From positions 1 through 29,102 of the IMG/VR virus record IMGVR_UViG_3300026097_000074: a stretch of 29,102 nt of DNA. The stretch is one strand, 5' to 3'. Positions 17,587 to 24,750 of the stretch are shown one piece after another. A program made the position numbers and the translations under genes. The notes beneath the pieces were generated by a model. The model had not been told where the DNA came from and made no database searches. It saw only the letters and a program-made list of their open reading frames with translations. Numbering within the stretch: position 1 is the stretch's first letter; every line of letters starts with the position of its first letter. Origin of the DNA: a virus.

Positions 17587-18327
17587 TTAAGCTTTAGGAT
17601 AGGGGAATAAATACTCTTCTTCTAATATTCTTTTGGTAGTGCGCCAACTATCTACAGCATAGACTTTATCTTCTTCAAGGCCTCTATTTAGAATAGCCTT
17701 ATGCAAGGTATAGTCATTACCGTTAGCTGCTGTGTCATCAGCAAAAAAAGATACTGCTATGTTATCGAAGTACTTTAGTATTTGGCTTTTATCTGCATTT
17801 TTATCATAAATATCAAAACCAGTTTTGCCTGCTATCTGAGCTACTAGGTTATGAGACTCTGCGAATACCTCGTTAAACTCTTTTACTAGTTTCTCGCGCT
17901 CATTATATTTTTCGTCAAACTCTTTATACCTATTTCTTTGTTCTTTATTTGCATTTCTACCTAAAACAGAAAAGTTTAGCATACCAGGCCTATAATCAAA
18001 ATGTGCGCCTGTTTTTTCGTTCCAATAACTAGCACTCAATACGTCTGTTAAATAAGATATAACTTCTTTCGGAGGTTTCCAATCCTTACTATATATTTCA
18101 GTGCTTTTAGTCCATATTGAGTTACCAGAACAATTAAAAGAGTATGCTACATAGTTATGTAAAAAATCTTCTCCTAGCTGCTCTACAGTCTTTATATAGT
18201 CACTACCAGTTACAAGATACATAACATTTGTATAAGCTAATTCTTTTAGCTCCATCAAAAAATATTTGTCAACTTCTTGTCTACTCTCTGTTAGTGTGCC
18301 GTCTACATCAAACAGTAAATTAGCCAT
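17587..18327 (-). CDS. HAD phosphatase, phosphomannomutase-like
   Basis: A 246-residue HAD protein with motif I FDVDGTLT (6-13). The middle RPGMLNFSVLGRNANKEQRN and the segment QIAGKTGFDIYDKNADKSQ match the cap and substrate loop of the eukaryotic-type phosphomannomutase family, including R..ML..S..GR and G..GFD.....DK. Motif IV is FFADDTA. A mutase or sugar-phosphate phosphatase is likely. It may serve the sugar genes at 27006-28480, which is inference. AAGGAATAAA precedes the ATG. Confidence 0.85.
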   Translation of the reverse strand: MANLLFDVDGTLTESRQEVDKYFLMELKELAYTNVMYLVTGSDYIKTVEQLGEDFLHNYVAYSFNCSGNSIWTKSTEIYSKDWKPPKEVISYLTDVLSASYWNEKTGAHFDYRPGMLNFSVLGRNANKEQRNRYKEFDEKYNEREKLVKEFNEVFAESHNLVAQIAGKTGFDIYDKNADKSQILKYFDNIAVSFFADDTAANGNDYTLHKAILNRGLEEDKVYAVDSWRTTKRILEEEYLFPYPKA

Positions 18328-18335
18328 TTTATTCC

Positions 18336-18662
18336 TTATTCATATAGTTCTTCTAAGTAATCCGCTACAAACCTTAGAGCTTCTTTAGCATCTTTTACTA
18401 CTTTATGCTCCTGCTCATCTTCATAGTTGTCTAACCTAGTATAGGCTTTAAGAGAGATAGCGTGCTCTTCTATACTGGCTTTCCACTCTTCTTTATCCCT
18501 AAAATCTGTAGGCCAAGCACTACAATCACTACCCAAGTAAGACCGCAAAAGTTTATATGTTGAAAAGGCCATAATCTTGTCTAGGTGATTTAGTTCTTGA
18601 TTATCTATAGAGACAAAAGATACTTCATCTACAACCCCTACATCAGTAACATACATTATCAT
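18336..18662 (-). CDS. hypothetical protein
   Basis: A 108-residue acidic protein (MIMYVTDVGVVDEVSFVSID...), with an N-terminal beta-rich part and a helical C-terminal half (DAKEALRFVADYLEELYE). No family recognised. AAAGGATAGTAAAG supports the ATG at 18662. Closely packed between the HAD phosphatase and the SWIM-like gene. Confidence 0.65.
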   Translation of the reverse strand: MIMYVTDVGVVDEVSFVSIDNQELNHLDKIMAFSTYKLLRSYLGSDCSAWPTDFRDKEEWKASIEEHAISLKAYTRLDNYEDEQEHKVVKDAKEALRFVADYLEELYE

Positions 18663-18667
18663 CTTTA

Positions 18668-18961
18668 CTATCCTTTTGATACTTCATCCATAAAACTTTC
18701 TAGCTGATCTAAAATCTCTGAATGGGAGTTTACAACTCTCCACTCACTATCTAGTAAAACCCAGTCAAAATCTTGCATTTCTTCTAGAGCTTGAACCATT
18801 AAGCAGTGCTTATGTTCTGTTTTATTTTTTTGCCTATAAAACCCCATGCAGTCACAAGAATAGTAACCTTTGTTACTTTTTGTTACGTTATATGTTTTAG
18901 GATCTTCTTTAAGGTTAGTCACTTCATAACTAGTACTATTAAGTTTTTTTACAGAATACAT
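18668..18961 (-). CDS. SWIM-type zinc-finger-like protein
   Basis: A 97-residue protein with YYSCDCMGFYRQ and KHKHC-type residues (CDC at about 35-37, HKHC at about 50-53), matching the CxC...CxH-like pattern of SWIM zinc fingers in order and spacing, although the second half here reads H-K-H-C. SWIM domains bind nucleic acid or protein. The C-terminal half is an acidic helix. AAGGATTAATACTC precedes the ATG. Confidence 0.65.
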   Translation of the reverse strand: MYSVKKLNSTSYEVTNLKEDPKTYNVTKSNKGYYSCDCMGFYRQKNKTEHKHCLMVQALEEMQDFDWVLLDSEWRVVNSHSEILDQLESFMDEVSKG

Positions 18962-19000
18962 GAGTATTAATCCTTACTGATAGGTTAGTAATTTTATTTT

Positions 19001-19077
19001 TGGCGCTCCCGGCAGGACTCGAACCTGCAACCTACTGATTAGAAGTCAGTTGCTCTATCCAGTTGAGCTACGGAAGC
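19001..19077 (-). tRNA. tRNA-Arg(UCU)
   Basis: Acceptor GCTTCCG/CGGGAGC, D arm GCTC/GAGC, anticodon arm ACTGA/TCAGT with loop CTTCTAA, T arm GCAGG/CCTGC, G73, CCA encoded. Closely similar in acceptor and T arm to tRNA-Arg(ACG) at 9008-9083. Confidence 0.93.
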
Positions 19078-19081
19078 AATA

Positions 19082-19099
19082 ATACTTTATATAAAGTAT
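19082..19099. repeat. 18-bp perfect palindrome
   Basis: ATACTTTATATAAAGTAT is its own reverse complement. It lies between tRNA-Arg and the methyltransferase stop. It could form a 7-8-bp RNA hairpin or be a dimeric-protein operator. There is no U-run. Confidence 0.5.
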
Positions 19100-19108
19100 C
19101 AGTATGTA

Positions 19109-19618
19109 TTATGCTTTTTCTGCTACACAACAGAAACTATTATTAAGGTCTGCGCCAGGGCTTACGAACCAATCACTCCAATACTCATTACTGTTTTGAA
19201 AGTAATCAGTCAATAATTGGTTAGTAAGAGCGTGATAGTGTTTTCTGTTATGCCAAGGTTGCCAGTACTTTTGTGAGTAATGAGGCAAGTACAAAAATAA
19301 AGTGCCTTTAGAGGGTAAAGAGTCTCTCCACAGATTTAAAGCACCTACCCAGTCCGGCAAGTGCTCTAAGCAATGAGAAGAGAAAATGTATTCTAAATTA
19401 TCAATATTTGGTAAGTTATAAGCGTCATAAGGGTCATCTATTGTTAAATCAATAGGTGTAGCTCCAGGATAACACCATTCAAGGGTCATGCAGCCAATAT
19501 CTAGCCCTACTGTTTTATCTTTCAAAAACTCATCCGCAAAAGGTTTTATAAACCTAGCAGCGTTACCAGTAGCTTGAAACGCTGGGTATTTGGTATTTTT
19601 AAAAGTTATAGTTTCCAT
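19109..19618 (-). CDS. class I SAM methyltransferase (UbiE/Methyltransf_11-like)
   Basis: A 169-residue Rossmann methyltransferase. The glycine-rich SAM loop is reduced to VGLDIGC (37-43). DPYDAYNLP follows the second strand, and IFSSHCLEHLPDWVGALNLWRDSLPSKGTLFLYLP holds the typical post-IV region of Methyltransf_11 enzymes. Target unknown; many such phage enzymes act on glycans or small molecules. TAGG precedes the ATG at about 8 bases. It is flanked by tRNA genes on both sides. Confidence 0.8.
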   Translation of the reverse strand: METITFKNTKYPAFQATGNAARFIKPFADEFLKDKTVGLDIGCMTLEWCYPGATPIDLTIDDPYDAYNLPNIDNLEYIFSSHCLEHLPDWVGALNLWRDSLPSKGTLFLYLPHYSQKYWQPWHNRKHYHALTNQLLTDYFQNSNEYWSDWFVSPGADLNNSFCCVAEKA

Positions 19619-19637
19619 TATGAGCCTATTAAATTAT

Positions 19638-19720
19638 TGGTGGGAGTAGAGAGATTCGAACTCTCACGCTAAAAGCACAGGTACCTAAAACCTGCGTGTC
19701 TACCATTTCACCATACTCCC
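19638..19720 (-). tRNA. tRNA-Leu(UAG)
   Basis: Acceptor GGGAGTA/TACTCCC, D arm GTG/CAC, anticodon arm CAGGT/ACCTG with loop TTTAGGT, short variable arm (GCT-TTTA-GC), T arm GAGAG/CTCTC, A73, CCA encoded. Confidence 0.93.
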
Positions 19721-19727
19721 TAAGTGA

Positions 19728-19886
19728 TTAGCAGTAAATATCTAGTATTCTTTTTTTAGTATTACTATGCTTAGTATAAGATTTGTAGCAAGGTTTTACT
19801 TTATTCTTTTTAGAGTTATAATCAATAGGCACTATTTTAGTGTAAGGATACATTACAGGATAAAAAGAATATTTTTCTACTGTCAT
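19728..19886 (-). CDS. small hypothetical protein
   Basis: A 52-residue ORF rich in Lys and Tyr (MTVEKYSFYPVMYPYTKIVP..., ending KKRILDIYC). It fills the space between tRNA-Thr and tRNA-Leu almost exactly. The ribosome-binding site is weak (AGAG). Codon use resembles neighbouring phage genes, but a chance ORF cannot be excluded. Confidence 0.5.
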   Translation of the reverse strand: MTVEKYSFYPVMYPYTKIVPIDYNSKKNKVKPCYKSYTKHSNTKKRILDIYC

Positions 19887-19903
19887 TAGTATTACTCTAC
19901 TAT

Positions 19904-19980
19904 TGGTGCCCCAGCACGGATTCGAACCGCGGACCTTCGCTTTACAAGAGCGCTGCTCTGGCCAACTGAGCTACAAGGGC
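19904..19980 (-). tRNA. tRNA-Thr(UGU)
   Basis: Acceptor GCCCTTG/CTGGGGC (one T-T mismatch at 6:67), D arm GCTC/GAGC, anticodon arm GCGCT/AGCGA with loop CTTGTAA, T arm CGCGG/CCGTG, A73, CCA encoded. Confidence 0.92.
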
Positions 19981-19998
19981 GGTTTTTATGTTTTTATT

Positions 19999-20075
19999 TG
20001 GTTGCGAGAGGTAGGATTCGAACCTACGACCTCCTGGTTATGAGCCAGGCGAGCTGACCGCTGCTCCACTCCGCA
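19999..20075 (-). tRNA. initiator-type tRNA-fMet(CAU)
   Basis: D arm GAGC-AGCGGTCA-GCTC has the A11-U24 pair of bacterial initiators; anticodon arm CCTGG/CCAGG with loop CTCATAA; A73; CCA. The acceptor TGCGGAG pairs fully with CTCtCGCA, but only with one bulged T on the 3' strand. Position 1:72 is U-A instead of the usual C-A mismatch. Confidence 0.85.
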
Positions 20076-20085
20076 ATAATTCTAT

Positions 20086-20117
20086 ATCAGAGGCAACCAG
20101 TCCTTTGCCTTCCTGAT
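20086..20117 (-). other. 11-bp hairpin in the tRNA spacer
   Basis: ATCAG-AGGCAA pairs with TTGCCT-tc-CTGAT: 11 bp with a 2-base bulge and 8-base loop. It lies just downstream of tRNA-Asn, ending about 10 bases before tRNA-fMet. Probably a processing or spacing structure. Confidence 0.4.
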
Positions 20118-20179
20118 TCTTTGTTTGCCTTGCCTAAGAAGTATTAGACTGTAGGCTGGATCAATAGACCCAATATGTT

Positions 20180-20255
20180 TGGCTCCCTGTGCTGGGCTCG
20201 AACCAACGACAATCTGATTAACAGTCAGACGCTCTACCAACTGAGCTAACAGGGA
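20180..20255 (-). tRNA. tRNA-Asn(GUU)
   Basis: Acceptor TCCCTGT/ACAGGGA, D arm GCTC/GAGC, anticodon arm TCTGA/TCAGA with loop CTGTTAA, T arm GTTGG/CCAGC, G73 as expected, CCA encoded. First tRNA of the right-hand group. Confidence 0.93.
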
Positions 20256-20276
20256 ATAAATAGAAAGAAGTATTTG

Positions 20277-20285
20277 ATTATATCA
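20277..20285 (-). promoter_or_regulatory. extended -10 promoter for the right tRNA group
   Basis: TGATATAAT on the minus strand is a perfect extended -10 (TGnTATAAT), about 22 bases upstream of tRNA-Asn. No clear -35 box, which extended -10 promoters do not need. Confidence 0.55.
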
Positions 20286-20336
20286 ATGCCTAATAATTAA
20301 TTCTATCTTATTTTTTACTTGTATGCAAGCTAAAAA

Positions 20337-20654
20337 TTACATCAATACGTCTATTTTAGGGTACATAAGTTTGTCATAAAACCTACTAAAAGCTAAAAAA
20401 TCTTCATAATATGAAAATTTAAATACAATATGGTTTTCGTACCCAGGATGAAACTTACATACTTTCCAGTAGCCATTGCAATTATCTATAGCCCAGCTTT
20501 TTATACTCATAAATTTTTTATCTTCTAGAGCAGTAAAAGAGGTTATAAACTCTAAATAAGGTATTTTTTTTGAGCCTTTATTGTACTCTTCTGTAACCTT
20601 ATTTTGTTTACAGTAGTTATATATTTCTATATCTGACCAATTTTTTTCTATCAT
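20337..20654 (-). CDS. hypothetical protein
   Basis: A 105-residue protein (MIEKNWSDIEIYNYCKQNKV...), rich in aromatic residues, with a predicted mixed alpha/beta fold; IVFKFSYYEDFLAFSRFYDKL is its most notable stretch. No family recognised. The ATG has no Shine-Dalgarno and lies 8 bases after a 10-bp hairpin, so initiation may depend on that leader structure. Confidence 0.65.
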   Translation of the reverse strand: MIEKNWSDIEIYNYCKQNKVTEEYNKGSKKIPYLEFITSFTALEDKKFMSIKSWAIDNCNGYWKVCKFHPGYENHIVFKFSYYEDFLAFSRFYDKLMYPKIDVLM

Positions 20655-20662
20655 GCACTACA

Positions 20663-20689
20663 ATAAAGGGCTATAAATAAGCCCTTTAT
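20663..20689 (-). terminator. 10-bp hairpin between small-gene operon and 20337-20654
   Basis: ATAAAGGGCT and AGCCCTTTAT pair perfectly over 10 bp with a 7-base loop. T-rich sequence flanks it on the plus strand (CCTTTTTATC); on the minus strand only TTTATTG follows. Likely a terminator for the upstream operon, with the next ATG directly behind it. Confidence 0.5.
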
Positions 20690-20767
20690 CCTTTTTATCT
20701 TATTAATTTTATTTTTATATAACAATTATCATTGTCTCATATTAAAAACTATTTGTAAAGAAAAAAA

Positions 20768-21052
20768 TTACTTTTTAGAGTTAATTGTTCTAAAAGGTTT
20801 TTTATATACAGGAGGGAGTACAGTTTCTTTAGTAGAAATATCTACTTCTAACTCTTCCATCACTGGAGAAGCTGTTTTTTCTGTATCATCTTCACTAATA
20901 GTGCTTGTAATATCGATTGTATCCGCCTCGGCATCTTTAACTTTGATCCACTCGGCTTCTAGGCTGGCAGCTGCTTCGCCTCGAATATCATTGGCATTTA
21001 GTTTTTTTCTAACCTCGTGAATAGTGGTTAATTTAAGTAACTTATCTAACAT
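20768..21052 (-). CDS. acidic hypothetical protein
   Basis: A 94-residue protein: a helical N-terminal half (MLDKLLKLTTIHEVRKKLNA...EAAASLEAEWIKVKDAEA) and a low-complexity acidic linker rich in Thr, Glu and Asp, ending in the basic KKPFRTINSKK. No family recognised. AAGGAAGAATAAT precedes the ATG. It follows 21054-21365 directly. The region 20690-20767 after it holds only AT-rich spacer. Confidence 0.6.
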   Translation of the reverse strand: MLDKLLKLTTIHEVRKKLNANDIRGEAAASLEAEWIKVKDAEADTIDITSTISEDDTEKTASPVMEELEVDISTKETVLPPVYKKPFRTINSKK

Positions 21053-21053
21053 A

Positions 21054-21365
21054 TTATTCTTCCTTTTGTAAGACAGTAATTATAGTAGCTATAGATTCTT
21101 TTGTGGCCCCTAATAGTCCAGGGACTTCTTTAGCTATTATACTTTCTAACTCTCTTAAAAGCTCTTTTTTACTTTTACCTGTTTTTTTAGTGTATTTAGT
21201 GTTAGAGGGCTTATAAACTTTCTCGTGAACTAATTTACTGCGTACACTTTTAACAGGCTTTTCTAGTATACGAGCGATTTCTTCTATACCATCAGTACCA
21301 TGTACTTTATACAAACTTAACAACTCTGCAGTTTCTTCTTGTGTGTACCCAGATTTATTAACCAA
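21054..21365 (-). CDS. SANT/HTH-like phage protein (TTG start)
   Basis: A 103-residue protein starting YTQEETAELLSLYKVHGTDGIEEIARILEKPVKSVRSKLVHEKVY. This Myb/SANT-like helix-turn-helix pattern recurs in marine T4-like phages and suggests DNA binding or regulation. The rest is basic and helical. The start codon is TTG at 21365, preceded by GAGGATAAAAAA at good spacing; no ATG lies nearby in frame. Confidence 0.7.
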   Translation of the reverse strand: MVNKSGYTQEETAELLSLYKVHGTDGIEEIARILEKPVKSVRSKLVHEKVYKPSNTKYTKKTGKSKKELLRELESIIAKEVPGLLGATKESIATIITVLQKEE

Positions 21366-21415
21366 TTTTTTATCCTCAAGTTTAGTTAATTACGTATATT
21401 AGTTATAGTTAAAGG

Positions 21416-21688
21416 TTAGTCTTCTGAGTCGTCTCTCTCGTACCTCAAGTAATGTCTACCAACAGTACCATCAGCATATTCTATATAAGACTCTTGGCCG
21501 TCTCCTAACATAGTTAGGGCGTCATTACCCTCAGAAAGAGTGTTAAAATTAAAAGTTAAGTCGTACTCATTAAAAGTACCCGTAAAAGATGACTGATAAG
21601 AGTCCGCGCCTAGCTGAGAGGCTATCTCTGCTGCTTCATCTTTATTTACTAAAGGCACATTACTAGATTTAATTATCATTTTTGGCAT
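21416..21688 (-). CDS. hypothetical protein
   Basis: A 90-residue acidic protein with MPKMIIKSSN at the start and beta-rich segments (SFTGTFNEYDLTFNF, QESYIEYADGTVGRHYLRYE). No family recognised. AAGGATAATAACT supports the ATG at 21688. Overlaps the previous gene by 20 bases. Confidence 0.65.
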   Translation of the reverse strand: MPKMIIKSSNVPLVNKDEAAEIASQLGADSYQSSFTGTFNEYDLTFNFNTLSEGNDALTMLGDGQESYIEYADGTVGRHYLRYERDDSED

Positions 21689-22025
21689 AGTTATTATCCT
21701 TACTATCTAGATTCTCTACTAAGCTTTCTAACTGATAAGGGTTTTCGTCTAGCTGAGTATTAATAGAATCTAAAATGTCAATACATGGGTGTTCTAGGTT
21801 TCTAGCCCTAAAAATTATTGCGGTAGCTAAATAGGATAAGCACTCTATGTCCTTAACTATGTCGCTATCTTCATTTGAACAATCATATCCTAACTCTTCC
21901 AAAAGCATTAAAGACTCTACAAAAACTAACTGTGATAAATCTTCTGAATCAGTAAACACTGTATTTGTCTCTTCTACAACTTTTTTGTTTTTTATTCTAT
22001 TAGCTAGGTTTATGACTTCACCCAT
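21669..22025 (-). CDS. hypothetical phage protein
   Basis: A 118-residue acidic protein starting MGEVINLANRIKNKKV. The short MG.VI.L..R start followed by an acidic helical body (LVFVESLMLLEELGYDC...) is like small proteins of T4-like marine phages with no known function. Its ATG overlaps the ligase stop by 8 bases (ATGGGTGA) behind AAGGGGAATTTA, so it is co-translated with the ligase. Confidence 0.65.
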   Translation of the reverse strand: MGEVINLANRIKNKKVVEETNTVFTDSEDLSQLVFVESLMLLEELGYDCSNEDSDIVKDIECLSYLATAIIFRARNLEHPCIDILDSINTQLDENPYQLESLVENLDSKDNNYAKNDN

Positions 22026-23742
22026 TAAATTCCCCTTTTAATATAGAGCGTTTATTTTCCCAATAATTAATTATTGGCACACCGTAGTGTTTAGCTCTAT
22101 TTGTTTTGCTTGTTTCTTCTCCAGCAGATATTAGAAAGTCTAAATCTTTCGTTACCCCGTCTTTAACTACTACTCCATACTCTCTTAAATGGTCTTTTAG
22201 ATCATTTTTAGTCATATCTAGTTTACCAGAGATTGCAATTTTTATTAAATCTTCTTCGAAGCGTTCAGGCTCTCTTTCTAGAGAATAAGGAAGATTAGAT
22301 ACCCACTCTTCATTTACATCTAGCCAAGCAAGAATGCTATCTATAGTTTTAGGCCCTATATTATTAATACTCTCGTACTCAATATCCCTTAACCTATCGA
22401 ACCTATTTATCTTTTGAGTAATAGCTTTAGCAGTAGATTTGCCTACTCCTGGAATACCTAAAGAAGCTAATACTGTTTCATAAGGTTTAGGCCTGTTTAG
22501 TTCTTGTAAAATTTTATAACCATTTTTTCCTAGAACATCCCAATCAATGCTATCATCAAACAGCTCAGAAGGATGAGTAATATTTAGTTTTTCAATGGAT
22601 CTAGGACCTAGCCCTTTAACTCCTAGCTGTTTTACAAAGTATTCTACAAGTCTTTTATAATCTGCTGAGGAAGCATACAATTTAGGCCCTTGCTTAGTAA
22701 GAGTCATTCCAAGCTGTTGCTCAGCATCTTTTACACTAAACCTAGGGAAAGAAGAACTATTAACTACTTTAACAAACTGAGGAGTAATTTGTCTTTCTAT
22801 TTCTATTTTATCGCCAGGGCCTAGGTTATTAGCTTCTACATAGTCGATATTATGCAGTATAACTCTAGAAATTGTAGCGTCATCAATTACTACAGGGTCT
22901 ACTACTGCTACAGGAGTCACTACTCCTGATCTACCAACACTCCATACAATATCTTGCAAAACTGTAGTAGCCGTAAAGGCCCCACGCTCTTTCAGAGCGA
23001 CGGCAAATCTAGGGTACTTAGAGGTATATCCTAAACTTTTTTCCTTAGAATAGTCATCTACTCGGTAAACCACTCCATCACTAGGGTATACACTACAATC
23101 AGTGTTAAAGGGTGTGAGAAACCCTAAAGACTCTGCATAAGCCATTCTAGTAGTATATTTTTTGGTAATACCTAAAACATCGTGAGCAATAAACTTTAAC
23201 TGCCTATCTTCTATGTCTTTTACCTTATTTACGCCTAAAGACCCACTAACAAAGTTTCTAAAGTTAGTTATATTCTCTTTATCTGTAACAGCCTCGCCAG
23301 TAATAGTTACCACATAGCCAGAAGGCTCAATAGCGTTAGGAATGCCTTCAATAGCAGGCAGAAGATGAGTTACATTCTCCCCAAACTCTCCATCTCCTCT
23401 GGTGAGCAAGTGTATTAGAGAACCGTTTTTATCATAAGTAACAGATAAATTACTTCCATCTATTTTTATAGTGCTGACGGTAAAAGAGGGGTCAATCTCA
23501 GAAGAGGTATACACCTTCTTAAGAGAGTACAAATGATAAGGGTGCTTAACCTTACCTTTAGCCCCTCCAACACGCATAGTAGGGCTAGAAGAGTCTGCCC
23601 AGCCTTGCCGCTCTTCTGCTAAGGCGAGCCTCTCGTAAAGTACATCATATTCTGCATCAGACAATACTGATTTACTTTTATTATAGTATAAATCAGCATG
23701 ATATTTTACAGTTTCTAACAAAGATTTATAATCTTGCTGCAT
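22018..23742 (-). CDS. ligA: NAD-dependent DNA ligase (LigA-like)
   Basis: A 574-residue ligase. The NMN-binding Ia domain opens the protein (YHADLYYNKSKSVLSDAEYD), the nucleotidyl-lysine motif is KIDG at 93-96, RGDGEFGENVT and SDGVVYRVDDY are further core motifs, and the OB domain includes GRSGVVTPVAVVDPV. Helix-hairpin-helix repeats follow (LGVKGLGPRSIEKL, LGIPGVGKSTA, INNIGPKTIDS), and a BRCT domain ends it (from about 497). The four-cysteine zinc finger between OB and HhH is absent, which partly explains the length below the usual 670. AAAAGG precedes the ATG. Confidence 0.93.
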   Translation of the reverse strand: MQQDYKSLLETVKYHADLYYNKSKSVLSDAEYDVLYERLALAEERQGWADSSSPTMRVGGAKGKVKHPYHLYSLKKVYTSSEIDPSFTVSTIKIDGSNLSVTYDKNGSLIHLLTRGDGEFGENVTHLLPAIEGIPNAIEPSGYVVTITGEAVTDKENITNFRNFVSGSLGVNKVKDIEDRQLKFIAHDVLGITKKYTTRMAYAESLGFLTPFNTDCSVYPSDGVVYRVDDYSKEKSLGYTSKYPRFAVALKERGAFTATTVLQDIVWSVGRSGVVTPVAVVDPVVIDDATISRVILHNIDYVEANNLGPGDKIEIERQITPQFVKVVNSSSFPRFSVKDAEQQLGMTLTKQGPKLYASSADYKRLVEYFVKQLGVKGLGPRSIEKLNITHPSELFDDSIDWDVLGKNGYKILQELNRPKPYETVLASLGIPGVGKSTAKAITQKINRFDRLRDIEYESINNIGPKTIDSILAWLDVNEEWVSNLPYSLEREPERFEEDLIKIAISGKLDMTKNDLKDHLREYGVVVKDGVTKDLDFLISAGEETSKTNRAKHYGVPIINYWENKRSILKGEFNG

Positions 23743-23757
23743 AGTAACCTTTTTATC

Positions 23758-23838
23758 TTATTGTGTTAAAAATAAATATACTGGCAAATATATAAACCAG
23801 AATACTAAAAAGTAAAAAATATAAAGTGTTATAATCAT
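23758..23838 (-). CDS. tiny membrane peptide, uncertain
   Basis: A 26-residue ORF (MIITLYIFYFLVFWFIYLPV...) that is almost wholly a membrane helix. It lies between the promoter at 23845-23873 and the ligase. Only a weak AAAG precedes the ATG. Possible leader peptide; may be chance in AT-rich DNA. Confidence 0.3.
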   Translation of the reverse strand: MIITLYIFYFLVFWFIYLPVYLFLTQ

Positions 23839-23844
23839 TATACT

Positions 23845-23873
23845 ACTTTAACATAGTTTATTAATAAAGTCAA
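23845..23873 (-). promoter_or_regulatory. sigma70-like promoter for the ligase operon
   Basis: TTGACT (23873-23868), 17-base spacer, TAAAGT (23850-23845), about 100 bases upstream of the ligase ATG. The same -10 box and spacing occur upstream of uvsE. Confidence 0.55.
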
Positions 23874-23890
23874 TAGTTATATTATTTTAA

Positions 23891-24115
23891 CTAGGATATA
23901 TTATAGTATTTTTTTACATTCTCATACCCACCTATTACTTTACCGTTCTCAAGTATATAAGGAACAGTTTTAGCAGTAGGAAACTTAACAATAAACTCTT
24001 CTCTAGTAATATCTACACCAATCGTATACAAAGTAAAAGGGATATTATGTTTTTTAAGCAAGTTTTTTGCTTTTACGCAGCTAGGGCAAGTCTCTTTAGT
24101 GTACATTTCTATCAT
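23891..24115 (-). CDS. glutaredoxin
   Basis: A 74-residue, minimal glutaredoxin: redox motif CPSC (Cys10, Cys13), cis-proline TVPYI, and GKVIGGYENV for glutathione binding. It can reduce ribonucleotide reductase or the phage peroxiredoxin. Its ATG lies inside the end of the upstream gene, a 20-base overlap, with no separate binding site. Confidence 0.9.
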   Translation of the reverse strand: MIEMYTKETCPSCVKAKNLLKKHNIPFTLYTIGVDITREEFIVKFPTAKTVPYILENGKVIGGYENVKKYYNIS

Positions 24116-24371
24116 TTAAATACTCTTTTATTCTTTTTTGTGCCTTCTCTATACTATTTACAAACTCGTCATTTATAAATATAATAGGAGAAGTATAGAA
24201 CTTTCTGCCGTATTCGTTCTCTATCTCTGCTAATGTAGTGTCATACTTTATGTGCATATAGTTTCTATCTTGTAAGCGTACTACTTTAGTGACTAAATTC
24301 GTACTTTTACAGTACTCTATAAAGTCATTAGAGGCTATACAGCTCATTTTTGAGTAGATTAGTATTTTCAT
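24096..24371 (-). CDS. glutaredoxin-like protein with CxxS site
   Basis: A 91-residue thioredoxin-fold protein. The active-site position reads CIAS (Cys11, Ser14), the monothiol variant, and YTSPIIFINDEFV provides the cis-proline strand. It is more diverged than its neighbour. Start choice: the ATG at 24371 keeps the first beta strand but overlaps the upstream gene by 44 bases and lacks a Shine-Dalgarno. A regulatory or iron-sulfur role is possible. Confidence 0.65.
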   Translation of the reverse strand: MKILIYSKMSCIASNDFIEYCKSTNLVTKVVRLQDRNYMHIKYDTTLAEIENEYGRKFYTSPIIFINDEFVNSIEKAQKRIKEYLNDRNVH

Positions 24372-24741
24372 TACATTTTAGTATATTATTATTGTGTACT
24401 ACGCATTCATAGTATTTTGACCTAAAACCTAGTAAATGTGTATAAGTTAAGGCTCCCAGTGCTTCTGTAAAATGCCCATTGCCATCAGGTAATACAGTTA
24501 TATTTTTTATGTCTAAATCATTAGCCCAGTTATCTATGACATAAGAATCATTCATAGCTATAACATATATATCGTCATACGTACTCTTAAGTACTGTATA
24601 GTGTTTATCTATATTTTTAAGTATACTACTGTCAATATAAGCGCCTTTAAGCCCAAATAGTAATATACGCTTATCTAAAGGGAACGCTTCGTAGCTATTA
24701 GTATATCTACAGTTGTAAAACTTTATTAAGGGCAGCTTCAT
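24328..24741 (-). CDS. peroxiredoxin-like protein without the peroxidatic Cys
   Basis: A 137-residue protein that aligns along its length with the peroxiredoxin at 2048-2587: DDIYVIAMNDSYVIDNWANDLDIKNITVLPDGNGHFTEALG matches DNIYCLSVNDTYVLNAWF...IPDPTGEFTERLG. The active-site loop is KGAYIDSS instead of PGAFTPTCS, so the catalytic cysteine is Ser. It probably no longer reduces peroxide; binding or scaffold roles are open. There is no clear ribosome-binding site. Confidence 0.7.
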   Translation of the reverse strand: MKLPLIKFYNCRYTNSYEAFPLDKRILLFGLKGAYIDSSILKNIDKHYTVLKSTYDDIYVIAMNDSYVIDNWANDLDIKNITVLPDGNGHFTEALGALTYTHLLGFRSKYYECVVHNNNILKCNENTNLLKNELYSL

Positions 24742-24750
24742 ATATAGTAG

